Shown here piece by piece: positions 24,661-35,156 of a stretch of 64,000 nt of DNA (positions are counted from its first letter, which is position 1; every line of letters starts with the position of its first letter). This stretch comes from Undaria pinnatifida. Its lineage: Eukaryota > Sar > Phaeophyceae > Laminariales > Alariaceae. The notes below the pieces were generated by a model. It did no database searches, was not told the DNA's origin, and was given only the letters and a program-made list of their open reading frames with translations. A program made the translations under genes and the position numbers. The stretch spans positions 5,748,386 to 5,812,385 of the forward strand of contig JABAKD010000021.1 of assembly GCA_012845835.1 (NCBI GenBank), read 5' to 3'.

Positions 24661-27060
24661 TTGTTCAGTGCAAAGCCCCGTCGCAGACTCGCCCGTCCCT
24701 ATCCGTGCCGTCACGCGTTTTCCTCCTTGACGTCGTGCACGGCTGTACCCCAACCCTCTCCTTCGTTCTGTTTTCGGCCCCGCCGATACATGGCACATCC
24801 CGTTTTGTATTCGGCCGACTCGTGCCCTTCCTCGCTCATGCCGTCCGGGCCTCTTTCCGCACACTCACCCTCCCTCAGTCGCCTCCCGCGTCCGTACATG
24901 CCCGCCATTTATCTGTTTTCCGTCCTTACCATGAGCGGCCTCGTGCTCATCACCTTCGTCGTTCTGCTTGAGTACGTGCCATTTGCCCGTCACTTCGTGC
25001 GTGGCCTCACAGAACCCCAATGCCTCTGCTCCGTGCGCCTTGTTCCGTGCACAACCCCGTCGCGGGCTTACCCATCATCATTCGTGCCGTCACCTTCTTC
25101 TGTCCTTGATCCCGTGCACGGCCCTAACCGAACCCTCTCCTTCATTCTTTTTACGGCCCCGCCGCTACATGGCGCGCCTCGTTTCGTATGCGGTCGACTC
25201 GCGCGCATTCTCGCCCATTCCATGCGTGCCCGTTTCTGCACCCTCGCTTTCCCTCAGCCGCCCCCGGCGTCCGTGGATGCCCCCCATCTCTATGTTCTAT
25301 GCCTTTACCGTACGCGGCCCAGAGTGCATCATCTCCTTCGTTCTGCCTGGCTTCGTACCTATCGCCCGTCATTTCCTGCGCGGCCTCACCGAGCACAAAC
25401 ACCTCCGCTCTGTTCGCCTTGTTCAGTGCACAGCCCCGTCGCAGGCTTGCCTATCATCATACGTGCCATCACATTCTTCTGTCCATAATCCCGTGCACGG
25501 TCCTACCCCAACCCTCTCCTTCGTTTTTTCTACGGCCCCGTCGCTACATGGCGCGCCTCGTTTCGTATGTGGTCGACTCGCGCGTATTCTCGCACATTCC
25601 ATGCGCGCCCATTTCCGCACCCTCGCTCTTCCTCAGCCGCCCTGGGCGTCGGTGCATGCCTCCCATCTCTCTGTTCGCCGCCCCTACCGTGCGCTGCCCA
25701 GAGCGCATCACCTCCTTCGTTCTGTTTGCTTCGTTACTATCGGCCGTCATTTTCTGCGCGGCCTCACCGAGCACTAACGCCTCCGCGTTGCGCCTTGTTC
25801 AGTGCAAAGCCCCGTCGCAGACTCGCCCGTCCCTATCCGTGCCGTCACGCATTTTCCTCCTTGACGTCGTGCACGGCCGTACCCCAACCCTCTCCTTCGT
25901 TCTGTTTACGGCCCCGCCGATACATGGCACATCCCGTTTTGTATTCGGCCGACTCGTGCCCTTCCTCGTTCATGCCGTCCGGGCCTCTTTCCGCACACTC
26001 ACCCTCCCTCAGTCGCCTCCCGCGTCCGTACATGCCCGCCATTTATCTGTTTTCCGTCCATACCATGAGCGGCCTCGTGCTCATCACCTTCGTCGTTCTG
26101 CTTGGGTACGTGCCATTTACCCGTCACTTTGTGCGTGGCCTCACAGAGCCCCAATGCCTCTGCTCCGTGCGCCTTGTTCCGTGCACAATCCCGTCGCGGG
26201 CTCACCCATCATCATTCGTGCCGTCACCTTCTTCTGTCCTTGATCTCGTGCACGGCCCCAACCGAACCCTCTCCTTCATTCTTTTTACGGCCCCGCCGCT
26301 ACATGGCGCGCCTCGTTTCGTATGCGGTCGACTCGCGCGCATTCTCGCCCATTCCATGCGTGCCCGTTTCTGCACCCTCGCTTTCCCTCAGCCGCCCCCG
26401 GCGTCCGTGGATGCCCCCCATCTCTATGTTCTATGCCTTTACCGTGCGCGGCCCAGAGTGCATCATCTCCTTCGTTCTGCCTGGCTTCGTACCTATCGCC
26501 CGTCATTTCCTGCGCGGCCTCACCGAGCACTCACGCCTCCGCTCCGTTCGCCTTGTTCAGTGCACAGCCCCGTCGCGGGCTTGCCCATCATCATACGTGC
26601 CATCACATTCTTCTGTCCATAATCCCGTGCACGGCCCTACCCCAACCATCTCCTTCGTTTTTTTTACGGCCCCGTCGCTACATGGCGCGCCTCGTTTCGT
26701 ATGTGGTCGACTCGCGCGTATTCTCGCACATTCCATGCGCGCCCGTTTCCGCACCCTCGCTCTCCCTCAGCCGCCCTGGGCGTCGGTGCATGCCTCCCAT
26801 CTCTCTGTTCTCCGCCCCTACCGTGCGCTGCCTAGACCGCATCACCTCCTTCGTTCTGTTTGCTTCGTTACTATCGGCCGTCATTTTCTGCGCGGCCTCA
26901 CCGAGCACTAACGCCTCCGCGTTGCGCCTTGTTCAGTGCAAAGCCCCGTCGCAGACTCGCCCGTCCCTATCCGTGCCGTCACGCATTTTCCTCCTTGACG
27001 TCGTGCACGGCTGTACCCCAACCCTCTCCTTCGTTCTGTTTTCGGCCCCGCCGATACATG
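24660..27060 (+). repeat. Three-monomer higher-order repeat of 1,134 bp
   Basis: The CCGCGTTGCGCCTTG variant begins at 24660, 25794 and 26928, exactly 1,134 bp (3 x 378) apart. The first two units look nearly identical over their length. The third continues for at least about 130 bp before taking another variant. This points to recent amplification. Confidence 0.88.
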
Positions 27061-29273
27061 GCGCACCCCGTTTGTATTCGGCCGACTCGTGCCCATTCTT
27101 GCCAATGCCGTGATTGCCCGTTTCCTCATCCTTGCATTCCCTCAGTCACCGCCCGCGTCCGTACATGCCCCCCATTCCTCCGTTTACTGCCCTTACCTTG
27201 AGCGGCCTCGTGCGCATCACGTTCGTCGTTCTTCCTGGTTACATACCAATCGCCCGTCCTTTCGTGCGCGGCCTCACCGAGCCCTAACGCCTCCGCTCCG
27301 TGCGCCTTGTTCCGTGCACAGCCTCGTCGCGGGCTTGCCCATCATCATTCGTGCCGTCACATACTTCTGTCCTTGATCTTGTGCACGGCCCTAACCGAAC
27401 GCTCTCCTTCGGTCTGTTTACGGCCTCGCCGCTATATGGCGCGCCTCGTTTCGTATGCGGTCGTCTCGCGCGCATTCTCGCCCATTCCATGCGTGCCCGT
27501 TACCGCACTGGCTATCCCTCAGCTGCCCCCGACGTCCGTGCATGCCCCCCACGCCTCCGTTCTCCACCCTTATTGTGCGCGGCCCAGGGCGTGTCACCTC
27601 CTTTGGTGCGCTTTGCTTCGTACCTATCGCCCGTCATTTCTTGCGCGGCAGCACCGAGGACTAACGCCTCCGCTCCGTGAGCCTTGTTCAGGGAAAAGGC
27701 CCGTCGCGGAATCGCCCGTCCCTATCGGTGCCGCCAGGCAATTCCATCCTTGACGTCGTGCACGGCCGTACCCCAACCGTCTCCTTCTTCGTGTTTACGG
27801 CCCCGCCGATACATGGCGCACCCCGTTTCGTATTCGGCCGACCTGTGCCCTTCCTTTCCCACGCCGTGCGTGCTAGTTTCCGCACCCTCGCCTTCCCTCA
27901 GTCGCCGCCCGCGTCCGTACATGCCCCCCATTTCTCTGTTTGCCGCCCTTGATGTGAGCGGCCTCGTGCGCACCGCCTTTGTCGTTCTGCCTGGTTACGT
28001 ACCAATCGCCCGTCATTTCGTGCGCGGTCTCAACGAGTCCTAATGGCTTCTCTTCGTACGCCTTGTTTAGTGCACCGCCCTGTCGCGGGCTCGCCCATCA
28101 TTATCCGTGCCGTCACGCACTTCCCTCCTTCATCTCGTGCACGGCCCTACCTCAACGCTTTTATTCGTTTTGTTTACGGCCCCGCCGCTACATTGCGAAC
28201 CCGGTTTCGTATGCGTCCGACTCGCGCCCTTTCTCGCCCATGGCATGATTGCCCGTTTTCGCAGCCTCGCCTTCACTCAGATGCTCACCCATCCGTGCAT
28301 GCCCCCGATCTCTCCGTTCATCACCCTTAGAGTGCGCGGCCAAAAGTGCATCACGTCCCTCGTTCTGCCTGGCTTTGTACCTATCGCCCGCAATTACGTC
28401 AGCGACTTCACCGAGCACTAACGCCTCCGCTTCGAGAGCCTTGTTCAGTGCACAGCCCAGTCCCGAGCTTGCCCGTCACTCTCCGTGCCGTCACGCACTT
28501 CCCTCCTTGATCTCGTGCACTGCCCTACCCCAACCGTCTCCTTCGATCTGTTACCGGCCCCGCCGCTACAAGGCGCAACCGATTTCGTATTCGGCCGACC
28601 CGTGCCCTTCCTCGCCCATGTCGTGCGTGCCCGTTTCCGCACCCTCGCTTTGCCTCAGCAGCCCCACCCGTCCCTGCATGCCCCCCGTTTCTCCGTTCTC
28701 CGCCTTTACGGTGCGCAGCCCCGAGCGCATCACCTCCCTCGTTCTGCCTGGCTTCGTACCTATCGTCCGTCAATTCGTTCGCGGCCTCACCGAGTACTAT
28801 CCCCTCCGCACCGTGCGCCTTGTTCAGTGCACAGCCCCGTCGCGGGATCGCCCACTCCTATCCGTGCCGTCACGCACATCCCTCCTTGATCACGTGCACG
28901 GCCCTATCCCAACCCTCTGGTCCGTTCTGTTGACGACCCCGCCGCTCAATGGCGCACACCGTTCCTTTTTCGGCCGGTTTCTTGTTCGGCCGACTCGCCC
29001 GCCTCTTCACGCATGCCGTGCGTGCCCGTTGCCGCACCCTCGCCTTCACTCAGCCGCCCCACCCGTCCGTGCATGCCCCCCATCTCTCTGTTCACCGCCC
29101 TTACCGTCCGCGGCCCCGAGCGAATCGCCTCCCTCGATCCGCTTGGCTTCGTACCTATCGTCCGTTATTTCGTGCGCGGCCTCATCGAGCACTTACACAC
29201 CTGCTCCGCTTAACACGATAAGTTTGCAGCCCCGTCGCGGGCTGCCCATCTTTTTCCGTGCCGCAACGTACTT

Positions 29274-29508
29274 ACGTCGACTGATTCAACGATTCCCCCG
29301 CCAGAAAAACACTGATTTCTTCAACGAACGTTTCATGCTCGCTCGACACTAGGAAGGATGCCTTGATCATCATATCTCGTTTATAATGGACCATCGAAAA
29401 ATGACGTCGGGGGTGACAAGTGGAACAATATTTCAGGGTATACGGCCTGGTGTTAGTTTCAAAACAGGTGATTTCGCTAGTGAAAGTTGTTGGGGCTACC
29501 AAAGATCC
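29274..29508 (+). mobile_element. 235-bp insertion in satellite monomer (copy 2)
   Basis: The monomer order is broken after GCCGCAACGTACTT (ends 29273) and resumes with ACTTCCTCCTCGATC (29509) leading into GTGCACGGCC. The intervening 235 bp is not satellite and matches 1-253. ACTT lies on both sides (29270-29273 and 29509-29512), consistent with a 4-bp target duplication. The element class is unknown: no inverted ends, no poly-A. Confidence 0.7.
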
Positions 29509-31290
29509 ACTTCCTCCTCGATCATGTGCACGGCCTTAACCCAAGCCTCACGTTCGTTTTGTTTGTCTCCCGATGCGAAATGTCGCACCCGGTTTCGCAT
29601 ACAGCCGCCCCGCGCGTTTCTTCGCCCAAACCGTGCAGCCACCCCGCCACTGCATTTTTTCCTCAGGACCGTCCACGATCCCGCCGTGCACTTACCCACT
29701 TGTTCTGAGCGCGGTCCCGCTTCGGACTTGCTCCTCTTCGTTTCGCGCCAGCACCCGCCACCCCCCGCGTTCACGCCCCCGAAATGTGCGCGGTCCCACC
29801 GCGCACATCGCCCATCGTTCCGGGCGCGCCCATCCACAGCCTTCTCACGCTTAGTGCGCGATCACCTGCGCGCACCCACCTCCTCGTCCCGCGCATGGCC
29901 CTGGGGCACATTTGGCTCATACCCTCCGATCCCAGTGCAGCCCCTCTGCGGTACGACGTCTCCTCCACGCAAGACGCCACGTTGCACTCCCAACCACGGT
30001 TTCGTGCGTGGCCGCGGCGAGTTCAGCCCCCCGGCCTGGTGCTGTGCCCGGAACTACCGCGAACTTGACGCCCCCCATCCTCGTTTCGTTCGTGGCCCCG
30101 CTGCGCAATAACGCCCCCGTCTTCGGTTCGTGACCGGCCCCGCTACGCGCTCAACCTCTCCAGTCTCATTTCTTGCGCAGCCCCTCCGTTCCGTTCGCAA
30201 ACCCGCGGCGTACTCGCCCCCCTTGCATCGTTTCGTTCACGTCCCAGTTGCAAACTCACCCCGGCGGCCTCGTTACGTTCACGTCACCGTCGAGCACTTG
30301 GCACCCCGGCATCGTTTGGTGCATAGTGGTGGCGCGCGCTCATCCCCCTGACCTGCTTTTCTGCAAGGTTTGGACACGCCCTAAATTCCCCCCGCCTCGG
30401 TTGGTGCGCGGCTTCGCCCCCCCCCCGGCCCCCGCGCCCGCACGGCTTCTCCGCTCAATTACCCTGGCACACGTCCGACGACCATTTCCCGGTTCGCTCT
30501 AAGTGCGGCCTGTTCTCTGCACTCTTCTGCCTCCCTTAGACCCCCACATTCCCGTTTCGTGAACTGCACCGCCACGTACACCCACCCCCGTTCTGCAAAG
30601 TGCGCCGCCACAACCTTGCACTCTAGATCCATGAACGACCTCGTTCATTGTATACCCCGTTGCCACATGTTTCTCCCTTCCCTCTGAATGCGCGCCCTAC
30701 TGCGCCCTTCTTGCATGTTCCCACCGAGCTTTTTGTTCCTCGTCCTGTTGTCGGCCCTGTTTTTGCGCGCTTCTCCCTTCCTAAAGGCACGAGTCCCCCG
30801 GCACCCCCGCACTCCGCGCGCATTTCGGTCACGCCCCCCTCGTGGGCATCCCGCTGGTTTCTTGTTCTGCCTTCTATCCCTCGAAGTGCTCGCCGCACGT
30901 ACAACGCCCCTCATGCGCATTCGCGCGCTCACTTGCCCAGCTTATTCCGTGCACGGCCCCACCGACCGTTCTGTCCCGTTCCATGTGCAGCTCTGTTGCG
31001 GTACTGGTCTCCCTTAATCGGAGAGCACGCCCCATGTACCAAAAATTCTGCACACGGCTCTGGCCATGGGTTTTGTCCAAACGTTTCGACAACGTCCCCA
31101 CGATGCACTTCCCGGTTTAATCCGTTCTTTTCACTTTTCCCGTTCACCTCCCACGTCCTTGGAGCGCTCTCCACCTGCCTCTCTGCGCGCGGCTCCGTTG
31201 ACGCACACTTCTGCTCTTCAACGTGCCCTGGCATCTTTCATGCACAAACACTTTCGACCTTCTCTCCGCCTATTCTTCCTCACCTGAGTT
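29509..31290 (+). repeat. Diverged satellite and related C-rich sequence
   Basis: The first ~150 bp still follow the monomer order (GTGCACGGCC, TTCGTTTTGTTT, CGCACCCGGTTTCG). After that, words such as TTTCGTTCGTGGCCCCGC recur about every 60 bp with heavy divergence, to about 31290. Open frames of up to 241 codons are composition artefacts. Confidence 0.65.
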
Positions 31291-31850
31291 CAGCGGTCTG
31301 AGAGACCCCCCCCCCCCATTCCGCCCCTGATTGCTCCAACCCCACTCCCTCTTCCCCACTTGCCCCACCTGGATTTGCCAGACCCCGTATATACCGCACA
31401 ATGCCCCAACCTACCCTACAGGCCTACCGTCCTAGACTCGACCCCTTCCTTGTTTGTTGAATCTCTTTGATTACTGGTTGTCTCTGCTAGACTCGAACCT
31501 TCCCTAGTTTGTTCGTCTGTTTGCTTGCTTGTTGTCCCTCACGCCACACCCCCCTCGCTCCCCCATATACTGCACCGGAGTTCGGCCCAACATGTAGAAT
31601 ATGAACTCTACCTTGGGCATCCCGTCCTTCGTGGACGCAATGCCTTGACTCGCCATTCCTTCTCCCCTCAACACCGTTAATCACCTGTTTGTGTAAATGT
31701 AGACGCAAATATTTTGTTTTCCCGTTTCCCCCCTCCGTCTCCCCCCCCCCGCAGGAAACTCCTCCCTCCCGTTGCAACCTACTTCAAAATCGTCTGCTCC
31801 CAACCTTGCCAAACAAACAACGAACCGCCTCACCAATGCCCCAGAAGCCG
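31291..31850. other. C/T-rich sequence, no gene seen
   Basis: C-homopolymer at about 31306-31318 and a GACTCGA(A/C)CC(T/C)T word repeated about 55 bp apart near 31435-31505. Nothing else recognised. Confidence 0.5.
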
Positions 31851-31854
31851 AAAT

Positions 31855-31944
31855 TTATATATATATATATATATGTATTAATAGTCGAACAAGTGGTATC
31901 GCAAAATCAGACAAACTACAAGAGTTGTGGTAGTAGTAGAAGTA

Positions 31945-31996
<52 letters not shown>

Positions 31997-32010
31997 CAGT
32001 AGCAGAAGTA
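31855..32010 (+). repeat. AT and AGT microsatellites
   Basis: (AT)n at about 31857-31876, then (GTA)n with some GAA interruptions at about 31925-32010. The Ser-rich open frame across it is an artefact. Confidence 0.9.
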
Positions 32011-32968
32011 GTGTTTTAGCAGCAACGCAACAAGGCTTGTTTACTGCTAACAGCATTATGGTCGAGCTAGTGCTTTTTGTACCTCGTCCGTTTCGTTGCG
32101 GCTGTAGTCGTAGTTACATCGTGGAACCCATACTCAGTGACGCTAGTAACTGGTATATCACTGATACGATGAACGCAAAAACACAAACCCCATACCTTTC
32201 TATCCTACGTTTATACCATCGCACCTATAGCGCATTTTTGCATCCTAAATGAATCAGTTGATCTCGTCATCCCGTCTCTTAAAGTCCTGAATGGTGCAAC
32301 TTCACACCAGTATAGATCTGCCGTCCATCAGTACTCGTGCAGGACAACTCCTGTGAACGCTAAATGTAAGTTATCCAAGGTATATATTTTAGTTGTGGTA
32401 TTCTTCACCACGTATAGTACATGGCAGATATTTGATGAACGTAGATCAATTCAAATTTGCCCCGGGTCCCGCAAGCCTTCGGTCTCATACCAAACCCATC
32501 TGAATCGATATTTTCAAGGGTACGGTAATGGTCGGGCCGGGTTAGGGGTCAGGACGGAAACAATATTGCCGAATGTATTTCGTTCCCGACCGCGAGTTCC
32601 CGACCCTTTCCCGACCCCGGTCTCCATTCCCACCGTCTACCGTCCCGTCTTACGGTATCTTTTTCCGGTCCCGACTGTTTGCCTTCCGTCACAAGGTGTA
32701 TTCCCGATTTTTCCCGTCCCACCGTCCGCCTAGTTATTCCCCTCCCATCCCGACGTTTGGAACAAAATATCTTCCATCCCGCAATTCACTCAAACGGCGG
32801 AGGTTCCCATCCCATTCACCATGTGCGTTGTATCTTTTCCCCATCACATTGCTATGATACAACTGTAATATTCCAATATTCATGATTATTCAACTTTGGA
32901 TGCGAAACAGCTGTATTGCAGCAATCACTAGTCTACTATAGGCATGTGGAGGAAATTGTCCGTCTAAT
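32011..32968. other. No gene; degenerate CCCGT-like words
   Basis: From about 32580 to 32770 the words TTCCCGAC, CCCGTC and CCCACCGTC recur irregularly and resemble a decayed form of the pentanucleotide array at 34950. No gene supported. Confidence 0.5.
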
Positions 32969-34127
32969 AGAGTGTTTGCGAAAGTACGTTTTTAGAAATT
33001 TACTTTTTCAAAAATTGTCCCGAAGGCAATATTTGCGGTAAATTTTTGAAAAAAAGGCAAAAATGTACTTTGTCGAAGGTAGGTTTTGATCAAAAGTTAC
33101 TGTAAATTTTGTCTCTCTGTTTCATTGGCTTACAATACACCGAGCATTTGTCCGAGGCAGAACGCCTCTGCAAGGGTCTATAGCGCCCCAACCACGGGAC
33201 AAACAGGACAAGCACCGCTGTTTGCACAGCAGCAGTACAAGCAACGAACGCACGGAGGATGGAGAGGGTAGTACCCTGAGCACGACGCACAGGCGTAACA
33301 CCAGAGATATGCAGCAGGCCGGTGATGAACAGTCAGTTGCTGCCCTCTGCGTCCGTGACCAAGGGTTCAGCGCTTGCTGCAAGCTGTGGTGAACTTCTCG
33401 CAGCTGGCGGAGTCGAACGCACGCACGCGGAGAGGAGCCTCAACGCAGAGAGCGACACCACGCGCTCTGATTGCGTCTATCGTGTGCCGCATCTGGCAAG
33501 ATAGGACTCGTATCGGTCCATCTGTGCGACAGCAGCCACCGCGCTTCTCCAACATCACCGCGACTGAAGCGTGGCATGACTTTTGGTTTAGGGCAGAGGA
33601 GCGGAAACTCCTCTGCCCTAAACCGCTGCGTGCAGATTCTTCGCAGGGTGGTGCTTCGCAATAACAGGTCCACGTTCCATGGGGAAACTGCGCTTCGCCT
33701 TCCCTTCCGTCGCATGAGGAAGGCGTTGCTCTGCTTGTAGCACGTGTAATGAGGTAGTCCCTGCTCACAAGGTGTTTTTACGCGCGAGACAGACCGCCAT
33801 ACCTCTAATTTGTAGTCTGTTGGGTGCTTGCATGTACCGTGTTCCAGGTACTGCTGCACCTGAAACGAGAGGCTCGAGACCGGAGTACGTACAACGAGTA
33901 CTCGTATCGTATAGTACTATAGAGCAGTAACTCGCACTGCTGCTGCTGTACTCGTACGTATATTACAATCGCGCACATCCCCGTTTCCCTTCTAAATTTC
34001 GGAGGCGCCGCCTGCAGGATTTTGTTTACCGCTAGCGCAAACACACTAAAAACTCGGTGGGAAGGCAATTTACTTTTTTTAGCGGAAGGCAAGTAAATTT
34101 TTAGAAACGTATTTTCGCAAACACTCT
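32969..34127. mobile_element. 1.16-kb DNA transposon remnant with inverted ends
   Basis: The left end reads AGAGTGTTTGCGAAAGTACG. The right end, reverse-complemented, reads AGAGTGTTTGCGAAAATACG, and matching continues for about 35 bp. AAT flanks both ends (32966-32968 and 34128-34130), a 3-bp target duplication. Reading the ends one base shorter gives a TA duplication instead. A 3-bp duplication and a GTGTTTG end are compatible with PIF/Harbinger-like elements; that assignment is tentative. Inside, two overlapping minus-strand frames of 133 and 139 codons (33367-33859) show no transposase motif, so the element is probably non-autonomous or internally rearranged. Confidence 0.7.
33585..33624. 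repeat. Perfect hairpin, 17-bp arms, 6-nt loop
   Basis: Left arm GGTTTAGGGCAGAGGAG (33585-33601), loop CGGAAA, right arm its exact complement (33608-33624). It lies inside the 1.16-kb element. It is not followed by a T-run on either strand, so it does not look like a terminator. Confidence 0.9.
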
Positions 34128-34189
34128 AATGTTCAAAAAATTAATTTCACCCTGCCGTTTTGCTCCGTCTCGAAAGGGATGCGTGGACA

Positions 34190-34760
34190 ATGGGTAAACG
34201 ACGAAGGAAAGCAACAAATGAGTACGCCGCCCCCACTACCCCCCTACCTTTTTGCATTTTGTAAATATAATTCAGCTACGAATCGATATTTCGAGTGCTT
34301 GAAACTTGTTTTGAGGCATGCAAAAATTCCTGAAAATTGTATAGTTTATGTAGCTTTTTGTATTTTTTTTAAACCAAAGTATTACAAAAGGCGGAGAAAG
34401 TTAATTTGTGAAATTTACAAATTGCACTCGGTACCGTTTTCCTCCATTCTACCTTTGTCTCCAGCCCGCAATTCTCAATGGTGATGTGACGAAGGGGCAA
34501 GCAACAAATGAGTACGCCGCCTCCACTGCCCCCCCTCCTTTTTGTTATAGTTTCAAGTATAATTCAGCTATAAGTCGATAAATACAAGTGAATGGAGCTT
34601 TACTTGAGGCATACAAATTTCCGAAAAATTGTGTATGTAGTGTTTGTTTTTTTTTAAAAAGAATAATATTTGAAAAGGCGGTGAAAGTTTGTTTGAGGAA
34701 TTAACAAACAACACTCGGTGCCATTTTCCTCTTTTCAACCGTTATCTTCACCCCGCAAAC
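34190..34760 (+). repeat. ~290-bp tandem duplication
   Basis: AGCAACAAATGAGTACGCCG starts at 34210 and again at 34500. The following A/T-rich sequence (TATAATTCAGCTA, TTGAGGCAT, AAAGGCGG, ACACTCGGT or GCACTCGGT) is also duplicated with moderate divergence. No gene is seen. Confidence 0.85.
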
Positions 34761-34949
34761 CCGATCATTGTGTTCCCAACCATTCCGGACTGCATCTCCC
34801 GGCCATATATCATATCGATTGTGTTCTCGATCCATCTCCCGATTGTGTTCTCGACCGTTTTCCATTCTAGTACCCGAGCGGGTTCTCGACATGTTGCCGA
34901 CGCGTACCATGGTCCCGTCTTGTCCCGACCCGACAATAAACGGTGGACT

Positions 34950-35156
34950 CCCGTCCCGTCCCGTCCCGTCCCGTCCCGTCCCGTCCCGTCCCGTCCCGTC
35001 CCGTCCCGTCCCGTCCCGTCCCGTCCCGTCCCGTCCCGTCCCGTCCCGTCCCGTCCCGTCCCGTCCCGTCCCGTCCCGTCCCGTCCCGTCCCGTCCCGTC
35101 CCGTCCCGTCCCGTCCCGTCCCGTCCCGTCCCGTCCCGTCCCGTCCCGTCCCGTCG
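34950..35156 (+). repeat. (CCCGT)n microsatellite, about 41 units
   Basis: An almost perfect pentanucleotide array. The forward Pro-Ser-Arg-Pro-Val and reverse Gly-Arg-Asp repeat frames (up to 245 codons) are products of the array and are not genes. Confidence 0.97.

Larger units (their letters stand above)
15420..29273 (+). repeat. Tandem satellite array, ~378-bp monomer, about 36 copies
   Basis: The landmark CTTGTTCAGTGCA (with variants) recurs at about 15801, 16180, 16559, 16938, 17306, 17708, 18083, 18461, 18837, 19216, 19595, 19973, 20351, 20729, 21106, 21485, 21864, 22242, 22621, 23001, 23380, 23760, 24144, 24523, 24660, 25040, 25418, 25794, 26173, 26552, 26928, 27306, 27683, 28062, 28440 and 28820. 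Spacing is mostly 376-380 bp. Each monomer also carries CGTGCACGGCC, TTTACGGCCCCGCCG.TACATGG, GCCCGTCATTTC and GAGCACTAACGCC in fixed order. Monomers are C-rich and CpG-rich, and several frames are open, but no protein motif is present. The scale and higher-order structure resemble centromeric or heterochromatic satellites; location is inference. Confidence 0.97.

Noticed and set aside
15420-29273. CRISPR-like regular repeats
   Set aside because: Units are ~378 bp and contiguous, without short spacers; the context is eukaryotic.
15199-29352. Forward open frames of 320-524 codons in the satellite
   Set aside because: They cross monomer borders, change with each 378/379-bp step, are rich in Pro/Ser/Arg and lack motifs. 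They follow from repeat structure and low stop density.
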